DNA of 30,832 nucleotides from a virus. A program made the position numbers and the translations under genes. Within the stretch, counting starts at the first letter, position 1. Each line of letters starts with the position of its first letter. Of the stretch, positions 1-7,168 are shown in pieces. The stretch lies in IMG/VR virus record IMGVR_UViG_3300046463_000093, positions 1-30,832 of that record. The stretch is one strand, 5' to 3'. The notes below the pieces were generated by a model. It was not told the DNA's origin. It worked only from the letters and a program-made list of their open reading frames with translations, and did no database searches.

Positions 1-416
1 CGCTGACTAAACGAACGCAAGAGATAGCGGAACAAGCCCTAGCCGAGGGAAAGACGCCGCTTGAAGTCATGCTGGAGAACATGCGGCACTTCCAGCAAGT
101 GGCGCTTGATGCGGAAAAGGTTATCGACGGTCTGACTGCGGTTCAGATAACCGGCAAGGAAATGTCGCCGGAGGAACAGTTCAAGGTTCTTCTGGCGCAA
201 GTGAAACGCGCCGCTGGCGTTAGACACATGGCCCACGAGTGCGCGAGAGACGCCGCACCGTTCATGCATCCTCGATTGGCATCAACGCAGATTTCAGGAA
301 ATCCAGAAAGTCCAATAGAGGTCATAGAGCGCATTGAGCGCGTTATCGTCGAAGCAGACCCTCAGGATCGAGACGCCGCGGGCGTTCCTCCCGCTTCTGA
401 CGCCAAGAAGGTATAA
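1..416 (+). CDS. Terminase small subunit-like protein (5' end missing)
   Basis: The frame is open from base 3 with no start codon inside the window, so at least the N-terminus is missing; 137 residues are visible. The sequence is helical and charged and contains the segment AAPFMHPRLAS near residues 80-95, a pattern I associate with the small protein encoded just before the large terminase in many proteobacterial phages. Its role would be to recognise the packaging site and recruit the large terminase. The gene overlaps the large terminase by 83 bases. The assignment rests mainly on position and this motif; no DNA-binding domain is visible because the N-terminus is cut. Confidence 0.6.
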   Translation, partial: LTKRTQEIAEQALAEGKTPLEVMLENMRHFQQVALDAEKVIDGLTAVQITGKEMSPEEQFKVLLAQVKRAAGVRHMAHECARDAAPFMHPRLASTQISGNPESPIEVIERIERVIVEADPQDRDAAGVPPASDAKKV

Positions 417-1590
417 GGGAGCCAAGGGCGGCCGGGGCTCTGCCAAGTCGCATTTCTTTGCATCGAACCTAATTGGCGAGCTGATAGGAACTGACAGGCG
501 CGCGGTTTGCGTTCGCGAAGTGCAGCGCACGTTGGATCAGTCGGTCAAGCAATTGATTGACGATAAGATAGCATCCCTTGGCGTTAAGGACTATTTCCGC
601 TCGACGGATAAGTATATCGAGACGCGCGACGGCGGCTTGATAATCTTTGAGGGTATGCAAAACCATACAGCAGACAGCATTAAGTCGCTGGAAGCGTATG
701 ACATTGCATGGGTTGAGGAAGCACAATCGCTTTCGCAGCGCAGCTTAAACCTGCTCTATCCGACGATACGCGAGCCTGGCTCAGAGCTTTGGTTTTCGTG
801 GAATCCGACCAGCGATGACGACCCTGTTGATTCATACTTCCGCAACAACGACGGCGATCCTGATTTCTGCTGCGTTGAAGTAACCTACGCAGATAACCCT
901 TGGTTTCCCGACGAGCTGCGGCGGGACATGGAACGGGACAGGCGTAGAGACCCCGACAAGTACGCGCATATCTGGCTGGGCGGTTATCAGAAGAACACCG
1001 AAGCCAGGGTATTCAAGAACTGGCGCATTGGCGATGCGGCTGAGTTCTCGCACGATCCGCCGCGGTATTACTACGGCGCGGATTGGGGCTTTGCCATCGA
1101 TCCGACAGTGTTGGTTCGTTGTTATATCGTTAACCAAACGCTTTACGTCGATCGCGAAGTCTATCGCGTCGGCTGCAAGATTGAAGATACGCCAGCCCTA
1201 TTCGATATGCTCGACAACAAGCGGGCTAGGCAATGGCCAATAACGGCTGATAGTGCCAGACCTGAGACGATTGCCCACATGCGCGATCATGGCTATCCGC
1301 GTATGGTGCCGGCCAAGAAGGGCGCGGACTCGGTTAAAGAGGGCGTCGAGTTCCTGAAGAATTACGACATTGTGGTTCACCCAGATTGTCGAAACACGGT
1401 CGATGAACTGGCCAAGTACAGTTATTTGATTGACAAGAAAACCGAGCAGGTATTGCCCAGGCTTTCCGATAAGAAGAACCACGTTATTGACGCGCTGCGC
1501 TATGCCGTTGAAAGTCTCAGGCGCGCGGTAGAGCCGCCGACAATAAACGTGCTGCACATACCGGCGCCGCATATTGAGAAGATGTGGTAA
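334..1590 (+). CDS. Terminase large subunit (PBSX/XtmB type)
   Basis: The 418-residue motor protein translocates DNA into the prohead and cuts concatemers. The ATPase half shows Walker A GGRGSAKS at residues 32-39 with K38, and Walker B DIAWVEEA at 123-130 with acidic pair E128/E129. The nuclease half shows D250 (YGADWGF), D306 (ADSARPE) and D386 (HVIDALRY), the spacing expected of an RNase H-fold terminase nuclease. The start is TTG at 334: the same frame has a TAG at 325-327, and no ATG or GTG precedes the Walker A motif, so this is the only reasonable start. It lies inside the upstream gene, suggesting translational coupling. Length is normal for the family. Confidence 0.95.
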   Translation: MSALSSKQTLRIETPRAFLPLLTPRRYKGAKGGRGSAKSHFFASNLIGELIGTDRRAVCVREVQRTLDQSVKQLIDDKIASLGVKDYFRSTDKYIETRDGGLIIFEGMQNHTADSIKSLEAYDIAWVEEAQSLSQRSLNLLYPTIREPGSELWFSWNPTSDDDPVDSYFRNNDGDPDFCCVEVTYADNPWFPDELRRDMERDRRRDPDKYAHIWLGGYQKNTEARVFKNWRIGDAAEFSHDPPRYYYGADWGFAIDPTVLVRCYIVNQTLYVDREVYRVGCKIEDTPALFDMLDNKRARQWPITADSARPETIAHMRDHGYPRMVPAKKGADSVKEGVEFLKNYDIVVHPDCRNTVDELAKYSYLIDKKTEQVLPRLSDKKNHVIDALRYAVESLRRAVEPPTINVLHIPAPHIEKMW

Positions 1591-1961
1591 TGATCGTCGT
1601 TGCAAAGTCTGAGCGCGATCCGCGCTGGCAGTTTCGCAAGTGGGGCAAGTGGCGGAGGGTTAAGAAGGCTGGACCTCCTGACGAACCGCGAGATTCGCAC
1701 GGCGAGTGGACCAGCGGCGGTGCCGTATTGCAGGCAGACAAATATAATACAAGGATTGTTTCAAAACCAAGTTCAAGGAGCGTTCGTCGTGGCCGCCGAA
1801 CCATTCAAGAAATGGTCATGGCTCATGCCGTTGAATATCAAGATAGCGGAAGGCCAATGCGAACATCGTGGACGACGAGTCGTGGCGAGGCAGAGGCGTG
1901 GCAGGCGGCAATTCAGCAGACTGGATATAGTGCCTCTGGCCGCGGCTATCCGACAGAATAG
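1590..1961 (+). CDS. Small basic protein with virion-type linker motif, unknown function
   Basis: I do not recognise a named family. The ATG at 1590 overlaps the terminase stop (TAATG), giving 123 residues; an in-frame GTG at 1584 would add two. It has three parts: an N-terminus MIVVAKSERDPRW, then a linker DEPRDSHGEWTSGG (about residues 33-46) of a type often found at the C-terminal ends of phage head proteins before variable domains, then a basic region of about 80 residues without recognisable motifs. The N-terminus resembles that of the MuF protein at 5422 (MLVVAKGELDSRW). The 3' end overlaps a minus-strand gene by 16 bases. A packaged cargo protein is possible but unproven. Confidence 0.6.
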   Translation: MIVVAKSERDPRWQFRKWGKWRRVKKAGPPDEPRDSHGEWTSGGAVLQADKYNTRIVSKPSSRSVRRGRRTIQEMVMAHAVEYQDSGRPMRTSWTTSRGEAEAWQAAIQQTGYSASGRGYPTE

Positions 1962-2158
1962 TTAGGGTATTTTGTTTGTTGGAGCGCGGCAACCGCAGCA
2001 TCATGGGCGTTCTTTAGTTCTCCCGTGATCGGCTCTGTTAGCCCCATGCCGTCAGCAACAGCCCAATGCGCTGCAAGCAATTTTGCTAAAGCATACCGCA
2101 GCAAATCAATTTCTTTATGTTGTTCGGCGGTGAGCTTTATCCAGTGGCGTTGGTGCAT
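1946..2158 (-). CDS. Small antisense protein, 70 aa, unknown function
   Basis: This minus-strand gene has an ATG at 2158 preceded by AAGGA ten bases upstream, a credible ribosome binding site. The product begins MHQRHWIKLTAEQHKEIDLL and is mostly predicted amphipathic helix, with no transmembrane segment and no recognised family. It lies 7 bases after the stop of another minus-strand gene (2165-2320), so the two probably form one operon read against the phage late genes. Its 3' end overlaps the plus-strand gene at 1590 by 16 bases. Small reversed genes of this kind are typical of morons expressed from a prophage, or of accessory defence or immunity genes; the function here is unknown. Confidence 0.6.
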   Translation of the reverse strand: MHQRHWIKLTAEQHKEIDLLRYALAKLLAAHWAVADGMGLTEPITGELKNAHDAAVAALQQTKYPNYSVG

Positions 2159-2164
2159 CGCGGC

Positions 2165-2320
2165 CTATTCCTTGTGATCCTGTTCAAAGAAAGCGACCAT
2201 CGCTTTCATGGCGTCGCCATCGCTAGTGTTCTGCATGTTTGCGGCAAGATCAAACGGCGATGGTTCGCGCTTCCATCGCTTGCGGAAGCTGGCAATCCAC
2301 TCTCGTATGATCTTTTCCAC
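2165..2320 (-). CDS. Small antisense protein, 51 aa, unknown function
   Basis: A GTG start at 2320 is preceded by AGAGG with a 6-base gap, a good ribosome binding site. The reading frame gives 51 residues beginning (M)EKIIREWIASFRKRWKREP and ending FFEQDHKE. The protein is rich in Lys, Arg and aromatic residues in its first half and acidic at the end; there is no transmembrane segment. It is first in a two-gene minus-strand operon with the 70-residue gene 7 bases downstream. A promoter candidate lies about 95 bases upstream. No family was recognised. Confidence 0.6.
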   Translation of the reverse strand: MEKIIREWIASFRKRWKREPSPFDLAANMQNTSDGDAMKAMVAFFEQDHKE

Positions 2321-2412
2321 GGCGGGCCTCTATATTGTGTCCTGGCTGTAGGGCAATAAGTACATCACCAGAACTTGTGAGCTACGCGCTAGGCGCATCT
2401 GCCCTAAAAAAT

Positions 2413-2441
2413 AATATATTCCGTTTCGCTAATTGTTACAA
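2413..2441 (-). promoter_or_regulatory. Candidate sigma70-type promoter for the minus-strand operon
   Basis: Read on the minus strand, a -35 element TTGTAA (plus-strand bases 2436-2441; 4 of 6 consensus matches) is separated by exactly 17 bases from a -10 element TATATT (2413-2418; 5 of 6). It faces the GTG at 2320. The surrounding 2405-2468 stretch is much more AT-rich than the flanking genes. The -35 overlaps the imperfect dyad TTGT-T-ACAA, which could be an operator. It would let the reversed genes be transcribed independently of the late operon. Confidence 0.5.
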
Positions 2442-2460
2442 ATTAAATTTATAGGAATAT

Positions 2461-2474
2461 AGCCATATATGGCT
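2461..2474. repeat. 14-bp perfect palindrome over the portal start codon
   Basis: AGCCATATATGGCT is self-complementary over all 14 bases and contains the portal ATG (2469-2471). It could be an operator for a DNA-binding dimer, or fold in RNA to hide the start codon. The rest of 2321-2468 contains no gene; it carries the minus-strand promoter candidate and AT-rich sequence. I found no convincing plus-strand promoter there. Confidence 0.4.
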
Positions 2475-3965
2475 GACGAACCGATTGCCAAAGCGGTCAA
2501 CGATCCATCGCCGCTAACCCCGGCAGTCGGCTCAATGACAACGCCGGACGTAAGTTTCACGCCGTTTGAAGAAATCGGCGTTTCCGGTTTACGCGCCTTC
2601 TCCGGCTACATTCAGGAAGAATATCTTCCCGAATTAAAGGGCACCAAGGCGGTTAAAGTTTACCGCATGATGTCGGAAGGCGATGCGATATGCTGTTCCG
2701 TCCTAACGGCAATAGAGCTTATCCTTCGCGCTGTGGACTGGCGCGTTGAGCCGGTTGACGATAGCCCGCAAGCAGAACAAGCGGCTGAGTTTCTCGACGG
2801 CATATTCGAGGACATGGCGCAACCGCTTGAGGACATCATTGCGGAAGCGTTGAGCTTTCTAAGGTTCGGCTGGTCGTATTTCGAGATTATCTATAAGCGC
2901 CGCGTTGGTCCTACCGAGGACGACGGCTCTAAGCGGTCCAAGTTCACGGACGGCAAGATTGGCATTCGCAAGTTAGCCATTCGCTCGCAGGACTCATTGC
3001 TGCGCTGGGAAATCCAGGACGACGGCGGCGTGCTTGGCATGTGGCAATTGCCTCCTTTGGGTGGCCAGCAAATCTTTCTGCCGATCGACAAGTGTTTGTT
3101 GTTTAGAACCACCAGCCGCAAGAACTCGCCTGAAGGCGTGAGCATATTACGGTCTGCTTACCGCGCCTGGTACATGCTAAAAACAATCGAGGACATTGAA
3201 GCGGTCGGCATCGAGCGTGAGCTGGCCGGGCTTCCTGTGGTTACTGTGCCGGCGCGGTATCTGGCCTCTGATGCGTCGGCGCCTGACAAAGCATTGCTAA
3301 CTGCCGCTACTCAAATGGCGCGCGACCTGAAGTTCAATCAGCAGGCCGGCGTTGTGATCCCGTCCGACACCTGGCAGAACCCGGACGGTACTTATACCCA
3401 GAACCGTCTCGTTGACATCAAGCTACTGTCAACAGGCGGCGCTAGGCGTATTGATACCGACGTTATAGTTCAACGTCACCAGCGCAACATTGCCCGCTCC
3501 GCTCTAGCAGATTTCATCATGCTGGGCGATCAGCGCGGTTCCTATGCGTTGTCAAAGAATAAATCAGAGTTGTTCCTGCGCGCGTGCGAAGCGTATTTGA
3601 ATCAGATTGAGTCGGTGATTAACCGTTTTCTCGTGCCGCGTATCTGGGCGCTGAATAACAATGACCCAAAACTAATGCCGCATGTCAAAGCGGGTCGTGT
3701 TGCTCCTGTCGATCTAGCCGAGTTGGGCACCTACATTCAGCAATTGGCCGCTGCTGGCGCGCCGCTGTTTCCGAACGAGGATTTGGAAACATATCTTGCT
3801 GACGTTGGTGGCCTGCCGGAACCTAGCCCGGATGTACGGCAGGTTCCGGGAATGCCGGGACAGCAGAACGGACAGGACACGGCTAACGAGACGCCAAGCA
3901 ATCCTGCCGAGTTGAGTAACGAAGGATTTATGGACGCTTCGGGCGGGCCGCCGCGCTCGAAATAA
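2469..3965 (+). CDS. Phage portal protein (DUF935/Mu gp29-like)
   Basis: At 498 residues this is the expected size for a portal, the dodecameric ring at the capsid vertex through which DNA passes and to which terminase and neck proteins dock. The N-terminal third (about residues 35-100) matches the pattern of DUF935-type portals, with repeated helices and WRVEP near residue 93. The middle has an acidic and aromatic core, and the C-terminus (about 455-498) is a disordered Gln/Asn/Pro-rich tail ending in PPRSK. An AGGAA lies 11 bases before the ATG. The stop overlaps the next ATG (TAATG). Position after terminase supports the call. Portal is secure; the subfamily is less so. Confidence 0.9.
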   Translation: MADEPIAKAVNDPSPLTPAVGSMTTPDVSFTPFEEIGVSGLRAFSGYIQEEYLPELKGTKAVKVYRMMSEGDAICCSVLTAIELILRAVDWRVEPVDDSPQAEQAAEFLDGIFEDMAQPLEDIIAEALSFLRFGWSYFEIIYKRRVGPTEDDGSKRSKFTDGKIGIRKLAIRSQDSLLRWEIQDDGGVLGMWQLPPLGGQQIFLPIDKCLLFRTTSRKNSPEGVSILRSAYRAWYMLKTIEDIEAVGIERELAGLPVVTVPARYLASDASAPDKALLTAATQMARDLKFNQQAGVVIPSDTWQNPDGTYTQNRLVDIKLLSTGGARRIDTDVIVQRHQRNIARSALADFIMLGDQRGSYALSKNKSELFLRACEAYLNQIESVINRFLVPRIWALNNNDPKLMPHVKAGRVAPVDLAELGTYIQQLAAAGAPLFPNEDLETYLADVGGLPEPSPDVRQVPGMPGQQNGQDTANETPSNPAELSNEGFMDASGGPPRSK

Positions 3966-4699
3966 TGGGGTATCTTTTACAGTCGTCCTCTGGGTTATCA
4001 GATACTTATTTCGCGAGCGGTTCGATTTGGTTTCGATCTGTCGGCGGAGCCGCGAACACTCCTCTTTTGCAAATATTAACTCCTGGTCTATTTAGTGATA
4101 ATGGCGGAATAGATTTCGGTTGCAATTCTGGCTCTGGATTCCAGATGAATTTTGCAGGAGACACCTATTCCAGCGGGAATTATGCATCAATAAATAGTCC
4201 AAATTTTGCAATTGCAGGAGATGCATGGCATCACGTCTCATTCGCGGTAGATGCAAATCACGATGTTTCGTACACGGCTAATTTAGTATTTGACGGTTCA
4301 TCTAAATCTATGACGACGACAGCGGCACCATCTCCACCTGACCGCAGGCAGATTAAACTAAACGGGCTAGATGTTGGATTACCAGGACTACCTGTTTCTC
4401 CATCTTACGATGCTGGAGGCTTAGGCGGCGGTTCTTTGCCTATTTGTTTCGGTGATTATCAGTTCTGGGTTGGACAATATATTGATTGGACCAATGCGAC
4501 TAATTACGCGAAGATAGTTAACGTAAGCGCTGGAAAGGGAACGCCGGTTGACCCAGCAATAGCCGCCGCTGCTTTCGGTCAACAAACCTTGTTGTTCAAG
4601 GGCAATCATACAGCGTTCACAAACAATCTAGGAACCGGAGGCGCATTCACGCTAACCGGAACAGACGCGGATTTCACCCCAACGCCTAGCTATGGATAA
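3965..4699 (+). CDS. Laminin G/concanavalin A-like structural protein
   Basis: The 244-residue protein looks all-beta, rich in Gly, Ser, Thr and aromatics. The segment AWHHVSFAVD (W88-H89-H90) followed by NLVFDGSS is the characteristic strand pair of LamG/concanavalin-type lectin folds, which bind carbohydrates. There is no signal peptide. The gene is coupled to the portal stop by a one-base overlap. The sequence is visibly more AT-rich than portal and terminase, hinting at recent acquisition. A lectin-like protein this early in the head module is unusual; it could decorate the capsid or bind glycans on the host surface or the environment. A tail fibre component is an alternative. The fold call is moderately sure, the role is inference. 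Confidence 0.6.
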   Translation: MGYLLQSSSGLSDTYFASGSIWFRSVGGAANTPLLQILTPGLFSDNGGIDFGCNSGSGFQMNFAGDTYSSGNYASINSPNFAIAGDAWHHVSFAVDANHDVSYTANLVFDGSSKSMTTTAAPSPPDRRQIKLNGLDVGLPGLPVSPSYDAGGLGGGSLPICFGDYQFWVGQYIDWTNATNYAKIVNVSAGKGTPVDPAIAAAAFGQQTLLFKGNHTAFTNNLGTGGAFTLTGTDADFTPTPSYG

Positions 4700-4877
4700 G
4701 CCAACAGACAACGCATTGCTCGGCACGCTCTTGAGGCTGCGCAACAACGCGCTCGACTTGGAACTGCGTGACCTCGCTCTCGCTTATAACGAATCTGCCA
4801 GACGACTAGCGAACGATATTACCGCGAAACACATGATAGCATTTGCAAAGGCTGTTAATGCATCAAAACGAGCGTAG
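4692..4877 (+). CDS. Small helical protein, 61 aa, unknown function
   Basis: The ATG at 4692 overlaps the end of the LamG-like gene by 8 bases, so translation is probably coupled. The product MDKPTDNALLGTLLRLRNNA... is almost entirely predicted helix, with alternating Leu and charged residues compatible with a coiled coil or helical bundle, and no transmembrane segment. No family was recognised. Its place between portal and MuF genes suggests a minor head or accessory role. Confidence 0.55.
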   Translation: MDKPTDNALLGTLLRLRNNALDLELRDLALAYNESARRLANDITAKHMIAFAKAVNASKRA

Positions 4878-4882
4878 TTGCG

Positions 4883-4978
4883 ATGATGAGCATCGTCATC
4901 ATCATCGTCACTATCTTGTGGCGCTAAACATCAATGGCGAAATCAACATTCTTCGACCGAATAAGGAACACATCATAA
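4883..4978 (+). other. Two possible 14-codon mini-ORFs before the Ig-like gene
   Basis: Bases 4883-4927 encode a 14-residue hydrophobic peptide (MMSIVIIIVTILWR) and 4934-4978 encode MAKSTFFDRIRNTS, whose TAA overlaps the ATG of the Ig-like gene (TAATG). Neither has a clear ribosome binding site. The chain of stop-start overlaps could couple translation into the Ig-like gene. They may equally be chance; nothing beyond the arrangement supports them. Confidence 0.2.
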
Positions 4979-5289
4979 TGATTGAAGTCACCGTTGGTCA
5001 TCAAATCGTTTGCACGATTTCCTATCTCGACCAGAACGGCAATCCGATGCTGACGCAGCCGACGCCCGATAGCGCGCCGGTTTGGTCGAATAGCACGCCG
5101 GCCACGGAAACGCTGGTTGCGGCGGCTGATGGTAGTTCGGCCACAGCTACCACGGTAGCTGCCGGAACGGACGTTGTGAGCCTGAGCGTTGTGGTTGGCG
5201 GGCAGACGTTTGCCGCGACTTTGGCAGTGCAGGTTGACGCTCCGCCGCAGGTATTGACATCCGTCAGCATTGCCGCGGTTGCGCAGTAA
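4978..5289 (+). CDS. Ig-like (bacterial Ig/cadherin-type) domain protein
   Basis: The ATG at 4978 is preceded by AAGGA ten bases upstream; a longer frame from a TTG at 4843 exists but its extra residues are an unlikely His-rich run, so I chose 4978. The 103 residues form one beta-sandwich of the bacterial Ig type: VTVGHQIVCTISYLDQNGNP, then a Trp (PVWSNS), then ADGSSATATTVAAGTDVVSL and a final strand. Single Ig-like domains are common phage decoration or tail-tube add-ons that weakly bind glycans. Here it sits between portal and MuF genes, so capsid decoration is the more likely role. The exact Ig subfamily cannot be told by eye. Confidence 0.65.
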   Translation: MIEVTVGHQIVCTISYLDQNGNPMLTQPTPDSAPVWSNSTPATETLVAAADGSSATATTVAAGTDVVSLSVVVGGQTFAATLAVQVDAPPQVLTSVSIAAVAQ

Positions 5290-5296
5290 CAAATCA

Positions 5297-5428
5297 ATGC
5301 GGCGCGGGCTAGTGATTGGCTCGCGCCGTTTAATTCTTGTGGCGCTGTTGTTGCTTTCCGGCTGCGCTACGTCGGAGTCTCCCGGTGCCGGTGACCTGTG
5401 GAAAGTCTGCGTGCAGTATAAATGCTAG
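5297..5428 (+). CDS. Tiny lipoprotein, 43 aa
   Basis: The frame encodes a complete bacterial lipoprotein: basic N-terminus with RR, hydrophobic stretch LILVALLLL, lipobox LSGC (C23 would be lipidated), then only 20 mature residues starting CATSESPGAG and containing two further cysteines (C38, C43). The stop overlaps the MuF start by 7 bases (ATGCTAG), so the two are translationally linked. No strong ribosome binding site is visible. The size and lipobox recall Rz1-type outer-membrane spanins, but no partner spanin or lysis gene is nearby. Small phage lipoproteins can also block receptors against superinfection. Lipoprotein is well supported by sequence; the role is open. Confidence 0.7.
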   Translation: MRRGLVIGSRRLILVALLLLSGCATSESPGAGDLWKVCVQYKC

Positions 5429-6987
5429 TCGTCGCTAAGGGCGAGCTGGATAGCCGGTGGGTTTGTAGGCATCATAAGACAAAGGTTATTAAAACATCGC
5501 GTAATAATAACCCAAGCGTTATTATTTCCAAGGCCGACACCACAGAAGTCCAACGTCTCCTAGCGCAGCAATCGCAACTATCCGCGCAAGTCAGACGTTC
5601 GTTCATGGATGCCGTCTCGCGCATTCAAGACCAGATCGACGTTGACCAGGTTGCTCAGTTGCTACGTCAAGGCCAAACGCAACAGGCAATCGAGCAAGCC
5701 ACCCAAGCCGTCATGGGCGGCTATGGTTCGCTCGGGACTGCTATAACGCACGCGACGATTACCGCTGGCATTACCGCGGCGCAGGCTTCGCCAGAGCTTG
5801 GAGAACTAGGCGTATCGTTCGGCATTACCAATCCTGGAACTATTCAGTTCCTGCAAAATTACGAGATGAACCTTATCACAGGTTTATCTCAGGATTCGCT
5901 CGCCTCTGTCCGCGCAGCTATTCAGGCCGGTGTTACTGCGGGGCGTAATCCGTTAGACATCGCTCGTGACATACGCGACTTGATCGGGTTAACCCCTAGA
6001 CAAACTCAAGCCGTATTGAACTATCGCGGGTATCTGGAAAACCTTGATCCTGCGGCGTTGGCTAGAGACTTGAGAGACGCGCGGTTCGATCCAACGATAC
6101 AATCGGCGCTGGACGATCAGTCGTCTTTATCGGCGGACTATATCGACAAGGTTGTGGCGCGCTATCAATCGCGCATGTTGAACTATCGGGCCGATACGAT
6201 TTCTAGGACTGAGGCTTTGCGCGCGGTGAACGCCGGCAATCATCAGTTGTGGAATGGCGCCGTGAATAGCGGGACGCTCGGCGCCGATCAGGTTGTTAGG
6301 CAATGGATCTACACTAGGGATGGCAGAACCCGTCCGTGGCACGTTTCGGTTCCATCGTTAAATCCAGATGGGGTCGGATTGAACGAACCGTTCGATACTG
6401 AGCTTGGCCCGATGATGTATCCGGGGGACGAGAATGGACTTCCGGAAAATTCCATAAATTGCAGATGCACGGTTTTTTATCGCGTCAAGCCGGACCTTGG
6501 AAAGCGCGATGGGCCACGCTATATTGCGCCTATGGAGAAGTCCAACCCATACCACGAGCCAGCAGGCAGCCCAATTGGTGGGCAGTTTGCGTCTAGTCCA
6601 ACCGGAAAGCTTCCTCTACCAGATACATTTGCCATACCGCGCGCTCCCAACGAAACAGAAATGCGAATACACAGCCGCATTGAAAATGTTCCGCTTAATA
6701 GGGCTTTGGGAACAGAGACGACGCGACAGTGGGAAAGGTTTAACAATGGCGATCACCCACCAGAATTAATAAGTGGTTATGGTGACAAGCCTGTAGCAGC
6801 TAAATTATCTAACGGAAATTATCTTATTTACGACGGACACCACCGCGCCGAATTGGCGTTGAAAAATGGCATTATGTCGCTTGATATGCATGTAATCAAC
6901 GTAAAAGATTATGCACCTGGTTCTGACCAAAAACCTTCGAGCGGTCCATCAATCGACGAACTTTTCAGAGAACTTACGAAGCCGTAG
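5422..6987 (+). CDS. MuF/SPP1 gp7-type head protein with C-terminal ParB-like domain
   Basis: This 521-residue protein combines several parts. Residues 1-37 are an N-terminal extension starting MLVVAKGELDSRW. Residues about 40-255 are helical. Residues about 256-355 carry the MuF signature: SRTEALRA near 260, DGRTRPWH near 299, GLNEPFD, YPGD and INCRC near 346. Residues about 377-392 are a linker, HEPAGSPIGGQFASS. Residues about 430-505 resemble a ParB/sulfiredoxin-fold domain: VPL, KPV, then YLIYDGHHRAELAL with D471-G-H-H-R475, the ParB catalytic/nucleotide-binding motif. MuF proteins are minor head components, and MuF-effector fusions are known as phage-carried polymorphic toxins. The DNA from about 6600 on is more AT-rich, suggesting a swapped-in domain. 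Confidence 0.88.
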   Translation: MLVVAKGELDSRWVCRHHKTKVIKTSRNNNPSVIISKADTTEVQRLLAQQSQLSAQVRRSFMDAVSRIQDQIDVDQVAQLLRQGQTQQAIEQATQAVMGGYGSLGTAITHATITAGITAAQASPELGELGVSFGITNPGTIQFLQNYEMNLITGLSQDSLASVRAAIQAGVTAGRNPLDIARDIRDLIGLTPRQTQAVLNYRGYLENLDPAALARDLRDARFDPTIQSALDDQSSLSADYIDKVVARYQSRMLNYRADTISRTEALRAVNAGNHQLWNGAVNSGTLGADQVVRQWIYTRDGRTRPWHVSVPSLNPDGVGLNEPFDTELGPMMYPGDENGLPENSINCRCTVFYRVKPDLGKRDGPRYIAPMEKSNPYHEPAGSPIGGQFASSPTGKLPLPDTFAIPRAPNETEMRIHSRIENVPLNRALGTETTRQWERFNNGDHPPELISGYGDKPVAAKLSNGNYLIYDGHHRAELALKNGIMSLDMHVINVKDYAPGSDQKPSSGPSIDELFRELTKP

Positions 6988-7165
6988 CTATAACTAGCGC
7001 GGCTAGAACCTCTAACCTATTCTTCAAGTCAGTAATTATCTCTTTCGTGAACTCATCCTTCGCCGGATGCAGTTCCGCCAATTCGTGCAAATCCGATAAC
7101 AGCGCAAGCAGCGAACCGTATGGCTCCGGCAATCTAACCGGCTGCATTCCTGCGCGCTGAAACAT
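6974..7165 (-). CDS. Small antisense protein, 63 aa, unknown function
   Basis: The minus-strand frame from ATG 7165 encodes MFQRAGMQPVRLPEPYGSLL..., a Leu- and Glu-rich helical protein with no transmembrane segment and no recognised family. The ribosome binding site is weak; the region just before the ATG is one arm of a 10-bp inverted repeat. Its last 14 bases overlap the 3' end of the MuF-ParB gene, so the two are convergent. It could be a moron, or a protein linked to the ParB-like domain (for example immunity), but immunity genes for such fusions usually follow on the same strand. The coding call itself is moderate. Confidence 0.5.
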   Translation of the reverse strand: MFQRAGMQPVRLPEPYGSLLALLSDLHELAELHPAKDEFTKEIITDLKNRLEVLAALVIATAS

Positions 7166-7168
7166 GAA

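Noticed and set aside
4843-4977. His-rich N-terminal extension of the Ig-like gene from a TTG
   Set aside because: The start at 4978 has AAGGA and the extra residues look non-coding; the His run is the complement-like product of a GTCATC repeat.
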